From the NCBI RefSeq assembly GCF_019399895.1, contig NC_091865.1, positions 7,817,001 to 7,881,000 on the forward strand: DNA of 64,000 nucleotides. The letters are read 5' to 3'. The stretch's first letter is position 1. Each line of letters opens with the position of its first letter. Origin of the DNA: Cardiocondyla obscurior (lineage: Eukaryota > Arthropoda > Insecta > Hymenoptera > Formicidae). The notes beneath the pieces were generated by a model that worked only from the letters and a program-made list of their open reading frames with translations, was not told the origin of the DNA and made no database searches. This document shows positions 11,201 to 26,200 of this stretch, piece after piece. The position numbers and the translations under genes were made by a program.

Positions 11201-14200
11201 GGACTTCCTCTCTCGTCTTCTCGATTACCATCCCCTGGGTCGGGCCCGAAGGGTGTATTAACTATGGGTTTCGTGTGAGGATCGACGCACACCACGTTAA
11301 GGTTACGTACGCTAGACGTTGTCGCGGCAAATGCTATATCTGTTTCTCAGTGTAGATGTATTTATTCCCTGATTTCATATTGTAAAATACTTTCTCTTCA
11401 TGAGTACAAGATTATTGTGTGGGTGAATTTTAGTATCTTCAGAATGTTAGATTTTTATTTAATCAAAATTTTTCTTTTTCTTTTTAGATAAGACCGGATA
11501 AAGCCAACGCATCGTCGCCGTGTACCGCTAGTCATCGGGCGCAATGTATCGTTATGTTAATTTTTAAAAACGCGAGTGCCGCACGACATTGACGAACAAA
11601 GTAGTGTAATCGGTATGTCGCGATTGTAAATTTACGGTCGAAGCTTACGCGAGTTTCCTGTGCGCGGAAGGAGGACTCGACACGTCCCACCTGAGAGGAG
11701 GAGGAGGCCTTGAAAAGGCATCATACTTCGGCGGAGCAACGTTTTGGTGAGTATCATTTTTCAGTGAGTAAAATTTTTTTTTTTAAATAATGAAAATGAT
11801 TGTAAGTCTCTCTACAATTAATGTTTTATATTTTAATGTTTCAGTATCATCAAAGCTGCCTTGCTGTAACTCCGCTGCTGCGCATCGAATTGGTGAGTCG
11901 TTATATCTATATTAATAGAAATTACACGTCACACAAAAAAGATAATATTATATAGAATAATAATAATGCTAAGAGATTTGTGTAAATGGTGCGAAAGAAT
12001 GTTTTTGCGTGTAACGTAAGAATTGACATAATCTTATAGCGGTAAATGCGTCTACAGGTCTGTCTAAAGCACTGCCCATTAATTTTTAACTTGCTAACGA
12101 AATATCCGCCCGTGACGTCAGAGAATCGTTCGGGTGTCGTTGTCCTAACCAATTTTTTTCGGTTGACCGGCTCTCATTTCTCTAGAGATGCAGTTCCGCA
12201 GCTGCTGACGGGTGTCATAAATAACACGCGTTTCTACCACGGGCGCCAAAAACATAAAGCAAGGGACAAATATTACAATTGCATAAATCTCAAAACTTAC
12301 ATTATGTCGTCTTGTTTAAACAATCTGTTAGTTAAACCGTTATTAAAATAAAAATATGTAGGTATAAATAATTAGATTATAAAAATTTTGTTGGGTATAG
12401 AAATTATAGTAGTATTATACGAGATAATTCTTTGCTTAATTCAAAAAATGGATATTCTCCAGTAATAATATTTAAATAAAAACTAAATTCTTTTAATATA
12501 ATCGTCTGCTATTAGAAGACCCATAGCTCAAATTTTTGTGCTTTTTCAACGCTGTTGCAGCTTTGTCATGCAATGTTGTTTTCACGATATTTCACGACAA
12601 GTTTTCTGAGTCGAGATATTCGTTGAAATGTAGTTGTAAATCTGTAATGTAACGTTGCGTTCTGTATGCTTGACTGTTGCCAAAAAATGGAGGTTAACGG
12701 TCAGACACGTAAAGTTAACGGATGCGTATCTCTAGCTTCGCGAAAATACGAGAGAAAAAAAGAGAGAAAAATTGGAGAAATTCATCTTTCAATCGTTTCA
12801 ACATAGAGTGACGCATACATGAATCATTGAGCGTGAAATACGGTCTCTACACGAAACACTAGTTGCTTCTTTTGTACATATAATCCAATTATAGAAAGTA
12901 TTATGGAAAAAAACCTTGCTATAGATTTATTAAAATTAAAAAAATACAGAAATTAACTAACATGTTTGCAAATATTGCATGTAAATTTAACGTTATATCG
13001 CGAAAGAGCTTATAAAATATTGAGACAAACAGTAACATAGAGATGATTTCTACGAAACATTTAATATAAAATGCAGTATCGAGATATATTTTAATAACTA
13101 TTTTCCAAAGTACCCATTCGTAATTTAAATGCTGCTTCGCTCTCTCGGATAAAGGCATATTTTTTGCGAGATAATTATCTCAATAAAACCACGTGTGCGG
13201 GACGTAACGTGATTAACGCTCAGGAACAAGTTCGATTGATGGTCGTGACGAGAATATCGCGAATGCAAAAGGGAACTGACGTTTTGGGGTTACAAGATCG
13301 CTGAAATACGAATAAATATCACGGAAATTGATGGTACGAATTCACCGGCGCAAGCGCGCGATGTAATTTTTGTTTCTGGGTGCAAATTATTGATCTTTCA
13401 AACGCTTAAAAGAATTTGCATTCACGTTTTTAATTATCTACGTCTCGCTCGTTTAATCAACGAAAAATTCTCTATTCACTGTTTTTATGGATCGTAACTG
13501 CTTGGTATCAAACATGAGGTTAAATTTCATTTACATGAAATTTAATAAAAACAATACTTTCCATTGGAAAGTAATCAAATTTCATTTATAGAAGAGTTGT
13601 TAGGTTTTTTGTTTCAAGTAATATAGTGTGCTATACCATAGTATTTGCTATATCAGTTTTAATTATTAATTCTGTTTACTCAAAACGTTATGTTAGCTAT
13701 TTTATAAATATTTTTTCGAGTTTTGCAATAGCAATTTTTACTACTTATTTATGCTACGGTTAGTAATATACATATATGGTACAAATATTAGAAAGTAGTT
13801 ATTATACGCATATATTTTTAACAATTAATTTGCAACTTCATTAAAATGCAAATGTAGAAATATCAATACAAGCGTATAGGCATAAGTTATATGGATAAAT
13901 TTGAAAATATCGCGATCGAAGTATCTAATTAACACATTCGCCGGATCTACCAATATTGCAACGCCCAATTTCCGCTGTAATTCACCGGAAATTTAGCGGC
14001 ATATTTTCGAAAGAATAACTAAGAAAAAGCGTGTTAAAAAAAAGAAGAAAGAGGAAGAAGTGAGGGCTCGGTAAAGAGCGAGAAAGAGAACAGACGTTGA
14101 ACAGACGCGAACTCTCTATGATGTACGCTTATAGCACGGAGCGGGCACAAAATTAACCGCGGCTATTTCTGAGCGGCTTGTTCCTGCACTTTTCTTTTTT

Positions 14201-17200
14201 ATACCTCCGTGGAAATCGTTTCGTTTGCTTTTCGAGGCGGACGTATTCCATCGACTCGCACACACTCGACGTAAGCGTCGCTGCTCCCTTTTCCACGCAA
14301 AGTCGCTGAGCACATTGCAATAGTAGATACAACGGCTTTGTACAAAATGCTTTGCATAAAGTAAAATATATATCGGAATGACATAGTAGAGCCACCAAAC
14401 TATGGTAAACAACTGCGGAAATATACGCAAGAACTTAGAAAATTGTTAATTTGAAAATTTAGAAATACATCAGACCAACTTGAGAAAATTTATTTGAGAT
14501 ATTTATTTACGATAATTTGATTACGAAATGTTAATAGAAAGTACAGCACTCGCGTTCTTTTTCTCTCTTGGGCACGGCGAGGTTTGGCCTCGATCTCAAT
14601 TTGCAGCTAAATTATCGCGTAAAACTTGACATCAGCCTAAATTCTTTTTACCCGAGTCGGCCGATGGGCTTCCTTCCGATTCAATTTCGATCGTAGCTAA
14701 TCTCAGTCCACATAAAACGTGACACTATAGAATGTGTTTGGAATAGGTTTGCGTATACAGTTAAAATTTTGAGTGTGATTACTGGATTACAACTGCTATC
14801 GTTTCTATTTTTTCTTTCGTTTCAATTATACCCATTCACTTTTATTCAATTAATTTTAATAGTCTAAACACAATTAGGGAAATCATTAATCATTTCTGAC
14901 ACTAGTTTAACTGGCCTTTTCGTCATTGATAAATTTTTCGCGAAGCTTCGCTATGAAGCTTTTTACGTAATTAATCGTGGAGCTGATTTCCGCTCCATTT
15001 TGTTCGAATTAATTTTTACAAACCGTCTTCTTTTACGTAAATTCCAAGTACATTTACAAAACCAAATATGAAATATAGAAAAACTCATGTAAATATGGAA
15101 AAATAATGCTTACAAAACAAATAAATGGTAAATCGAACATTTTATCTTTTACTTGAAACTAAAAATTTATCAGCAACAGAAAATATTAATAAAATCTATA
15201 AGATTTTATAATTAAAATATACGATTTATGTAGCATAATTCTAATACTGTAAGTAACAATTAAATTAAATTGAGACATAATTCGAAATGCATATTTATGT
15301 GATGATACTTCAATATATTTGATGTAAATTATTTTACGTTTAATTAATGTTAATTACTTAATTTATTGCTTTAACAAAATTGTCAATTAAAGCATAATTA
15401 AATTAAATACGCTTTTACGAATTTTAGATATTTTACTATACAAGAGAGGCAATAAAAATATAAATAATAATGCATCTCAGATTATAAGATATAGTATTAC
15501 TAAATGTCATATAACTATGCATTGGATTAATGGGTTCATTGAATTATTATAACATCATTATACATATATCTCCCCCTTTTCTTCTCTCTCTGTGACATAA
15601 TGCGAACGTAATTCGTATGAATGCACGGTTTGTCATTCTAAACACAATTATAATCCTAGTGATTAAAATGTACTCGCAAATGCACTGGCACAACGTAGGA
15701 TGAACTTGGAGCACTTATCGCGCAAAACATGTTCTTTTATTATAAATCATATTCTTATCGCATAATTTATATTGCAACGTTAATATTTAAATTAAAAACA
15801 AAAAAAAAACTGATTAAAATTAAGATGTTAAAATAAAAGATTACAAAACGAATAAGATTTAATTTAAATGTTTTTGATTGACGTCAATCGCAAAAGAAAA
15901 AGACGGGGAAAAAATTTATAATAGTATTTGAAAATTTCAAAGAGAGAATAAAAAATACAAAGCAGCTCCGAGCGACAAAGTTATGCTAGAAGATAAATTA
16001 AGGTGAATATTTTCGAAATTAAAATAATATACCGGTAGAAGCAACGTTTCTTGATAATCCTGCGAGATTTTGCACGGGTCACTGTTTTGAAACATATTCC
16101 TCACGAAGAGAGAAATCATGTTTACGTCTACTTTATACGTTTCGTTAGCTCGCCAACAAGATTTCAAGAGCGATTTAATTAACATTAAAAATTCCATTTC
16201 TTTTCGAGCAATAAATTAGAAGTTTTGTTATTACCGCAATAGAGTATCTTCTTGTTACGCGTTCTAGCTTCATAGTCATTTGGCGACGATGTGCAAAAAG
16301 TTTCACGCAGGAAATGTTAGCGAGGAAGTGCTACAAAAGCGCTTACATCCGGGGCGCTTACAGCCCCCTTTCTCCTCCACCCACGCAAGCATTATTTCTA
16401 CGAAAGCCACTTACTCGCGCACACTAGACATAAATAGAAAATGCCATTACATTGGAATATAAAAAAAGCACAATAGGGAAAGTGGGAGGAGGAGAGGGAA
16501 TGGGAGGCGCGGATTTTTTTTTTTACCACGCGGGTATGCCCCATTGTTTGATAGCTTGCGCGAATATCGATCGTAATAGCGCCGGATGACGTCGCCGAAC
16601 AAGGATTGAATGTGTCCAACTGAAACAAAGCCTCGCCCGTCGCGCTTATCATACTTTAGCACTAATGAAAGAGCCGCGAGGAAGTTTTTCAATGAAAAGC
16701 AGAAGCTGCGGGAGAAAACAGCAACTCGAGAAAATTTTGCATGATTAATTACTAGAGCAATTAATTCATACAGTAAATATGAAATAAATATACAAGAAGG
16801 AAACATTTTTTTTGTGGGGCACATGGGTGTAAAAGATTCTGTTTCTAATTTTTTATAAATGAATAACAGTTGTAATACCAAAACTTGCCGTTTAATTTTA
16901 AATAAATTTTGTGTTAATGTTACTTTAATTAAGTTTTACTTTAGATCCGACTCATTAAAGTATGTGATGTTATAAACGTTAAACGGAACGCGAAAAATGT
17001 AGTAGCACAATGAAGTGTTTGCTAAAGAAATATTTATTTTAATTTTTTTAAAGATTTCGTCTGCAAAGTATTTGCCAAACAATTTCAGCAGTGCCCCGTA
17101 TATGCGATTAAAAATAATTTAGGAATTATCGTTGAAAACAAGCTATATCACTACATGCTCAACTAATTAAAAGACCTAATTACATTGCTCTTTATATATT

Positions 17201-20200
17201 TACATCTAATTTATATTTCTCCTATTTATCGCAATAATTTTTAATTAATGAGAATTAAAATTATCCTACGAAATAAAAACAAAAAGAAAAGATATTATAT
17301 GGTCAAACACGGGACGGTCATTTTTTTTTTATCAGACTGTATAGGCTTATGTTATTTAATATCATCCTAAGATGGTGATCTAAATATCGCTCAGTTCTCA
17401 ACTTATTCAGAGAGAATAACGCACATTCGGGATAACTTAGGAAGTCGGAAACTGCGTCTTTCTCAGGCGATGCCTGATGCCGTCTTTCACTGAACGCGTA
17501 ATCGAAATACACATGGGAGACCGTCGTGTAAACTCACGCGATATTACGAGACGATCGCGCCGGGTGCGAAGTATAAACCGTTGAAAGTCGTCATAAAGAT
17601 CATTTGCCACGGGTATCGATCAGGAAATGCTTAACAATTTCTCTCCCGCGCTCATTTCCACGTGATAATCGTTGCAAAACTCACCCTTTGGTCTATCGTA
17701 GGCGTTTATACACTCGCTGGTCATAAACTGGCTGATAAGGGCGGTTTTTCCAACTCCCCTAGTGCCTAACATAGCGACGGTGTGTGAAACTACTTCCTTG
17801 GGCGGTAGTCGTCGTTCTTCGTTCTCTTGATCGGCAGGCGCCAAAGAATTCGATCTCGATCTTCTTCTCCTAAACGAATCTCCTCTGTTGACGACACCTG
17901 CCGATCATACAGAATACATAAAAAGATTTTAAATTAAAGAAAAAACACAATTGCAATATTTTAATACAAAAAATTAATTGATAACGTTAGAAAAACCCCA
18001 ATAAATGGTTAATAAATATATAAAAATATATTTTAGCGTTTAGCTAAATTATTTCTTAAAAATTAATTTTTATATAAATCCAGATCCTCCTTTTTTGTAT
18101 TTTATTAATTTTCGCTTTTATTTGAATATATTAATATTCAGTTTTCACTTGTATATTGATCCTTTATGTAGATATATCCTTGCGCATTCTCGTTTTTCTG
18201 TTCTCAACATTATACATTCTAAACATCGCTGCGCCCTTTACAGCACGTTGACCTCAGTTAATATCACTAATACCGTATTTTGCGTGGGCATCGTTTTAAT
18301 ACGTGCTTGGGATTGGTGGAAGAGATGAGTAGAGACGGAACGGTCGGAATTTTCAACAGAGAATTTCATCCCTTAATAAAGCAGCAACCTTCGCGAAATG
18401 TGAAATAGATTCCATGATTTTCATCAAAGTACAAACATGTATGTACGTACACTCGAAGGCAGATATCGCGTGTACTTCGGCTACGGCGGCTAGCGTGGTG
18501 TGCGTCGAGTTTACACGAAACGCGTGGTATGTTCATGTGCCGTGGAGCAGCGGCCGCCGAGGACTGAGGAGCACTGCGACTCCATTATTTTTTCCCTTGT
18601 CCTCTCGATTTCCTCCCTCGGCCGCCTAGGGTCACGTACGCTAGCTGGCTGTCGCCGCAGCAAAAACCATATCTGCTTTTCAGTGTACGTACATACATTA
18701 AAATATATGGCAGCTTTTGTATTTTTTTTCTTTTTTTTTTTTAACTTAAAGCATCTTAAGTAGTTAGTGGTTTAACGTAATTGACACGAAAACATGCAGA
18801 ATTGAAACAAATATCGGTCGTTCCTAGATTCGTCGATTTGTATTAAAATAAAGCGACATTGTTGGAGTATTGTATTCACGTAATTACTTTCGATATCAAT
18901 CCCGATAAACGTAATTTAATACAAAAATTTAATCGGTATTTAGAATAGAATCAATATTATGCTTGTAAATAATATTTCGATATTGCAAAAGTAAACTTTG
19001 GTCTGCCGAACACGCTTCAGACTCCGTGTTAATTTACTTGCGTTGCATTAGTAATTGAACGTCAGGTCGAATCAGCTAATAAGGTGAAAGTTGCACACCT
19101 GTGTATTAGTGCGGTGGCTTTTGCATGCATTTAACATGAATACACAAGCCTAAAGAAAAGAGCGAAATTTATCTAATACGTAAATGGTTTACAGTTCTTT
19201 TTTTTTTAATAAAATTAAAACAAAATAAAATTTGAAAACAATTTTATTGTGTAAATAGTTATTTGTTTTACATTTTGCGAGCAATTAATTTTATCAGGAG
19301 GTAGAAAATTGGAAAGTAGAAAACGTAGGTAATGTATTAAAAACTATAGTCATGTTTAGAAGTTCAGAGACCTGAGCTGATTCATGAATCCATTTTATCT
19401 GTGAGATGATTCACACATTGGTTTTGTATCACATATGCGAGATGACTCAAATCCAAATTTTGCATCTCGCGCGATCAGCTACGTGTTGATTGACGAGAAA
19501 TATTCTGAAATTGCGGTTGCTATTTTCATGTCAAAGTCATTTCAATTTATCTCGTTATATTTTTTGCTTAATTAAACTTGCTTTCAATATTATTTTCTTT
19601 TCTATTAACGTATAATTTAATCTAGATAGAAATTTTTACCGTTCTTTTATACATATATAGTATTGATTTTCTCTCGTAAAACCGGCAATAAATTAATTTA
19701 TTAATCTTAATTATTACAATACACAGTTGCGTGAATATTTTATCTGCTTTGTCGCTGTAAATAATTTTTGTGATATAGATTCTCGAATAGGCTCGACCGA
19801 AAAGTTTGCGGGCGTTTATTATAGATATGTAGTGCATAAAGCTTGCGTTTGATAACGAACGGTTGCATTTGCGTACACATGCACGTGTATACGCCGATGT
19901 CAACGTGCGGCTGTCAACCGTTGGGAGAACAACGCACGTCCTGTTCAGCGACTCAGAACCCGATATCCCGTCCGTTCGTCTGTCCGTTCCTTCCCTTTGT
20001 CTCACACCTTTGTCAGCGCGAAGTTTAGTCCGACATGTGTGCTACTTGCGCGCACGTACTTGCGAACGTATGAATGAATGAAAGCGGTAAAATCGATCGT
20101 ATTAAAGGGAGAGTAAGAGAGAGAGAAAGAGAAAGAAAAAGAGAGAAAGGAAAGGGACGGAGAGAGAAAATTGGACAGCGTTGAACAACTCGCGGGGACA

Positions 20201-23200
20201 ATCCGCTTTCCGTTTTGACTCGGTTAAATCTGGAAGAATTTCGTATCACGTTTGAAAGGTAGTCTAGCAACTAGTAAAATAAAATGACGGCAGTATTTTT
20301 TCCCAAGTGTCATCAACTATTTTTATCGACACGACGTCGCCGACGGCGTGATTCGAATGAAAGTTTGACAAATCGCGCAACGCGTGTCGCATGATAAACG
20401 ACATACTAAATTAAACGATATTAGACTCGGTAAAAATCGAACGTAAAACAGCACAACAAAACTGTACGTGGTAATAAAATATTTTTAATGTCTCGGACAA
20501 TTACGGACTTTGATAAATTGCCGGTGCTTTCTAGACATTTTCTGATTTAAACGACAATAAAGGGCTTTGATATATATTATCCTGATAAATGTTACCTGAA
20601 GGGATTAAAAAATTATGATTTTACGATTCAAATGACGCTTATTTATAAAATGCTGCTTGATTTTCCGCGATCTCGATTACAGAAATGTGTAAATTATTTT
20701 GTTATACGCGCAGCTTTGATAAATGTATATCGTTATTTGTGCAATATAATTGAATGGAAAATAGGTGTCGATTGCAACACACCATTGATTATTACAAGGT
20801 AATGCCGACTGACAGGAATGAGCTGCAAATCGCGGGGACTGTTATTTTCCACGTGCTTTTGATAAAAATATCATACGGCGCTCGATTAAACTGCCAAGGT
20901 GCATCGGTGTCAGCTTTATCACGCTTTCGCGAAAGTCAGTTATTTCCATAGCAAAAAATGGGGAAGCATCTTCCGTGAACGTTAGTCCGCTAGTTTCTGA
21001 CGAGCTGGCACGACAGCGTGGTACAGGTGCACCGATTTGACCATCGAACAGTGAGGTAAATTCTATTAATAAAAGTTTGAACGTTCGATCAACTATGTCT
21101 GCCAAATCGTTTTGCGTATACTTACTACTAGACGCGATCGTTTTCACCTTTGAAATGACTCGCGAAGAGATTTCGCGACGTGGTTAAACTTGTCGTGTTT
21201 TTTTTTTTTTTAATACCGCAATTGCTGTAACAATTAGCAATAAGTGTTTGGGAGTATGAATGCACGTGTGCACGTATGTGCCACGTGTGTGCCTGTAACA
21301 TGCACCCTGTTGCTTTTGAACCGTTACGTTCATTGATCCAAGATGTGTTGCAAAGGCAACTTGTAGGCGTCTTTTAAACTTTGATGTTATTTACATTAGA
21401 TAATATCAAGATAAATTAAGTAAAAAGTTGTCTACCAAATTTTGCAAATAAAATATTTGCTGGATAACTTTGTCGCATTTATTAGTTTCAACGTGGCGCC
21501 GTGAAGCAGCTTCATAATTTAAAAGCATTAGAGAATGTTTTAGATTTGAAATAGGATTCTCGACACGTAGTACATACGTGGAACGCGTTCTATATCTTTA
21601 CAGTTTTCTATTTAGGTGTGGTTTTCGCTTCCATTAGATTTTTTTCTTTTTACTTTTTTTTTTTTTTTTAAGAAATGCAGAGTTTCAATTATACATATAC
21701 TTTAATCCAGCAGAGCGATAAAATTTTAGAGCAAAATTTTTTACAGAGATTCAAGAACGGTATTTGCGAATAGAAAATAGATTTTTTATCACGTACAGTT
21801 GCAACTATATAAAAATTTTGTTGCCATTGTGTCTCAGCCGTATATTTAAATTTCGCATGACGTGTTCTAAAAATTTCCGATGACGCATATTTGGCAGTCA
21901 TCAGAGACAGTAATCGAGACTTTGATTATTTCGCCGCCGTCATCTCTGCTGTCGCGTACTCATTTTTCCTCTAATGCCGGCTATCCGATGGGTTATCGGC
22001 CCGAAGAGCCTGAAAGTCAGTTTCACGGCAGGTGAAGCGTGTTATGGAAAGCGCACCGTTGTACCTTTACACACTCCCGTGCTCACAAAATCGAATTACA
22101 TTCCGATCGATATACAACAAAGTCAATAGAAAGAAAGAACGAAGACTGTTCACTTTTTTTTTTTTTTTTCTTTATACATAACGCTATTTTTAATTTAGAT
22201 CCCACAGCCAGAAGATCAAAATAAAAAAGCAGAGCGAATATTTTTGCTTCGCGTAAAACATCCAATGAGTACTCGTATCATTTAAAGCGCGAAATCCCAA
22301 TATGCTATCAGGACTTAGAATATTCTCAGAATTGCGTTTTTCCTAGAAATTAATAACGGGTCGTACGTTTATGGAAATACTTATTTTAGTAATTAATATT
22401 GCATTAAATGTGCGATATATTTAATATTTTTTTCACGGCAAAGGACTATAAAACATTAAATATTATGTAATGAAATATGAAATAATAATAGGAGAGAGAA
22501 TATTATATTCTCTATGCAAACACTGCAAAAGAGAGGTTTAGTTCAATATATGGTATACAGATATATGCAAAAAAGAAAGCTATTTTTTTTATTTAACCAT
22601 TAAATGTAAAGAGTTTTTTAAATAATTTGTAAAATAATAAAAGGATTTCAAGTTATCGATCACCTAAATACCCAGATGCTTTCAATGGAGTTTGCCATTA
22701 ATTTATCAATATTCCATCATAAATAGTTTTTCGTAACAAGATTCTGCGGCGTGGACGCTAACTCGGAACTCCGATAATCCTAATCTTGTTCTACTAGATA
22801 GACTCTGTTACCCATAAGCCTAAAAGCTTCCTAGACACACTAAGCTTGCGTTCCCGGCGAAGTGCTGTCATTCTTTCTTACACCTTATTGTAAAAGGCGA
22901 GCGAGCGAAAAGAGAAACAAAATGTCATCTTAAATACAAGCTACGACGTAGCTGCGACGAGGTCGTCGATTTCGTTGTTGAAACGAGTAACGGGTCAATT
23001 CGCAAAATGAAGGAACTTTAATTTATACGTCGGTCACATTGACTTAGGTAAATCCAGGCGGTGCAAAGTCGCCGTTCCCGTTCCCGTCGTCGAAATTTCC
23101 GTCGTCGTGGTTAAACTCCATTAAGCAACCGGGAGAAGCACATTTGAAAGCTCCCGGCAGTGATACAGCCGCGGCGTCGCTCTATAGGGACCAATTTACC

Positions 23201-26200
23201 GTCTATCAGCGCCGCGCACGGTTATATGAAAGCATGGCTGCGTATAGATATATACCGGACGCATATGCATGCATACGTGGCACGCGAGCGTGCACATCGA
23301 TGCATATACGACCCGATGCAGATTTGCCCGCGGCGCGCTGGCTATGCGGAATCATATGCATAAACGAGAGAGAGCGAAGGCACTAGAGTTAGACACTCTG
23401 CCACACGCGTTACCAGTAGTCACACGGAACATCTGAGTATCGATCAGCACGCGCAATCAAATCATTCCGAGGTAACGTAGCGGTTACCAGCCATAAACAG
23501 CTAGCCCAGCTAGCGCAGCCGCTAACTCCGTTATATTCCATTTAATATTTCAGCGTCGGTCGCGCGCACTGCGCTTCTCGTCAAAGAGAGCGTTTCACAC
23601 GCCGTAAACCGATCTTGTTCTTCCAAGTAAAGCGCGCTTTTAACAAACGTGACTAATTGATTCGCAATCCTTGCCACAATGGGCAGCTTAGCGCCAATCA
23701 ACCGTCCGTTGTTCCGCGGCAAGAAGAGAAACGCTAAAAAGAACGCGAGTAGAAATATTCAGTAGGGGGATTCGTGTTAATATTCCATCTTTTCAGCAAC
23801 GTGAACTTACAACATTTTTCATAATTATGCGCAAACTTGCTTCTTGAAAGGATTACACAAGAATTTTTAGTGACATTTTCTACAAATTTCTATAAAATTC
23901 TGTCTCAACAACACAGTATGAAGACGTGTAAAATACATTTAAAGAGATATTCTGAGCAAACTTGTTATACGTACGATGTATTTTAAAGCACATTTAATTA
24001 TTATAACCGGTTGGGTGATTATTAACTACGAATTTTTTCTTACTTGACAAGATTTTTATGTGATATAACAATATATTATATATTATTAAATATTATATTA
24101 TTAGAGATGTAATTGTTAAATTTGTAATAATATTAAATATCCTTGTGCTAGTATACTCAAAGTAAAGAATAACTTCATGTACTACGTAGAGTAAATGCAT
24201 CGTTGCAGTTTTTTAATATTTTTTTAATTTAATTATCCCCTTGTGTATAAACTTAACTAGATAAAAATTAAACAAAAGTTATACAACACGAGTAATGCTT
24301 TCCGAGGTAAATAATTGCACAAATTACAATGGATTGAAGAAATTGCGAGCTTGCGTAACAATAGTCGGACTGCTAAATATTCACTTTCGGAAGCGGATTA
24401 CATTGAAGACGAGGGATTAAGTTGACTGTAAATTCCGACGTAGATTGACTAGCTCGCTGATGTTGCATCACCTATCAAGCTCGTCGTACAATAGATTGAT
24501 ATGTATTTATGCAAAATTGTACCGAGCGAAGGTGGACGCGTTTCGCGTACACCCGATAAAACGAGAAAAGGCGGGAAATCGTAAAACGTTACGAGCCATC
24601 GTCGTCGACGCCGTTGTACGCGGATTCCCACGAACAAGGGTCGTTTTACGAGCACCCGGGAAACAAAATCGATTTCCGAAACGAGTCCAATGAACGATCA
24701 GGGAGAAATCGCGTCCCTCGATTTCACGGACCGTGTTTGCGCAAGGTCGTTGTATAAGTCGCTTCACCTTTTCTGTATTTCTCGTCGAGCTATTCGACAA
24801 GTTATTTTCTAAATAACGACTCTCTCTAAATAGCTTTTAATATATGTCCAGTTTGATGCGTCAATTCGAAAATACTCGAAATTAACATTTTATCTTGAAT
24901 TTTTGATAACATTATATTTTCCGTAATTAAACATTTCACTGACAGTGAGTTTCGCGTAAAAAAAAAATATATGAGAAACAAAATTTTTCTTTACGCTATC
25001 TTTACATTCACTTGTACTGAATTTTGCGACTTGATGAAGCAAACGGTATGAGCCGGCATGTTCATCAGTGAGGCAGCACAATGGAATGTCTGATCAATGT
25101 TGCCTATATCTACTGCGAGAACGCACACGGTCTTTGACAAAACGGGAGTAGAAGTGTGGCGAAATTGAATAGCAGGCTCGAAGAAAACAGACTCTCGATA
25201 ATACTCGCTCTCTGTTATCAATATATCGACGGTCAACGTTATATGGGGCGTTGATTTTTTTAAATATAGCCAAAACGTAAGGGAGTAAATATATGAAGTA
25301 GAGACAATATAAATGGCAACGAAAGTATTCACATCGACGTTGCAAACTAAATTCTCGCCGGTGTGATATTCAGATTTATATTTGAAAACTTTAAATTTAA
25401 TTATATTCGACTGTAAACAATAGTTATTGTTACATGTACGAATTAAATTACGAATATGACGATACACCCACGTATCGTACGTATCTTTAAGCGAGCCGTG
25501 TATTTAATTTGATGAGAGAGGTGGAGATACAATGGTAAATGCAAACCTAAAGCAATTTTCATATGCGCGCATATGCAGGAAAACGCCCACGTATGTGGGA
25601 CGTCGTCGGTCACACAAAATGCTTAGTGAACCTTGAAAGAAATTTTTATTAGATCTCGCGTACGTTCAACCAAGCTTGTAATTAATAACTTTCCGTGTCG
25701 GAGACTGTTGCCGCTATCCGCTCTCCGTTGTTACGATAGGTGAATATTCCTTTAAAGACTGAACTCACTGTGAGGCTTCCTCAAGAAAATATCTTAAAAT
25801 AAACGACATTTTTCTCGGTACAAAACTGCCCGTTTATGCGCCACATGTGTGACATTACGAGATCAATTTTGGAATTTTAAATCAATGATAAAATGACGAT
25901 ATCATTACACGACATGCAAGCGGTAGCAATGACGTTTCTATTACGCACGATACAAGCGAGACGATAATAACATGTACAATGAAAGATAGATATGGCGTTT
26001 GCTACGGCGACGGCGGCCTAGCGTAGGTGACTTCCCTCCGCTCGATCCTCTCTTTCTGCCGCCGTGGACGGCGGTAGTAATAGAGTCCTCGGCGGTCGTC
26101 GCTTCGCGACATATGTACCATGTGCTTTATGTGAGACTCTACGCACACCACGCTAGGGTCACGTACGCTAGCCACCGTCGCCGCAGCAAACGCTATATCT

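Larger units (their letters stand above)
17898..24990. other. RGK intron between exons 2 and 3, left part
   Basis: This stretch is intronic. It contains MITE copy 2, a GA-rich tract, and a GC-rich island at about 22,850-23,760 with a second at 24,440-24,810; these may be enhancers or alternative promoters. At 21,260-21,310 there is a cluster of CACGTG-type motifs. No coding exon could be supported. Confidence 0.4.

Noticed and set aside
16447..16881. Minus-strand open frame of 144 codons
   Set aside because: Low-complexity hydrophobic ends, no family resemblance, no supporting splice context.
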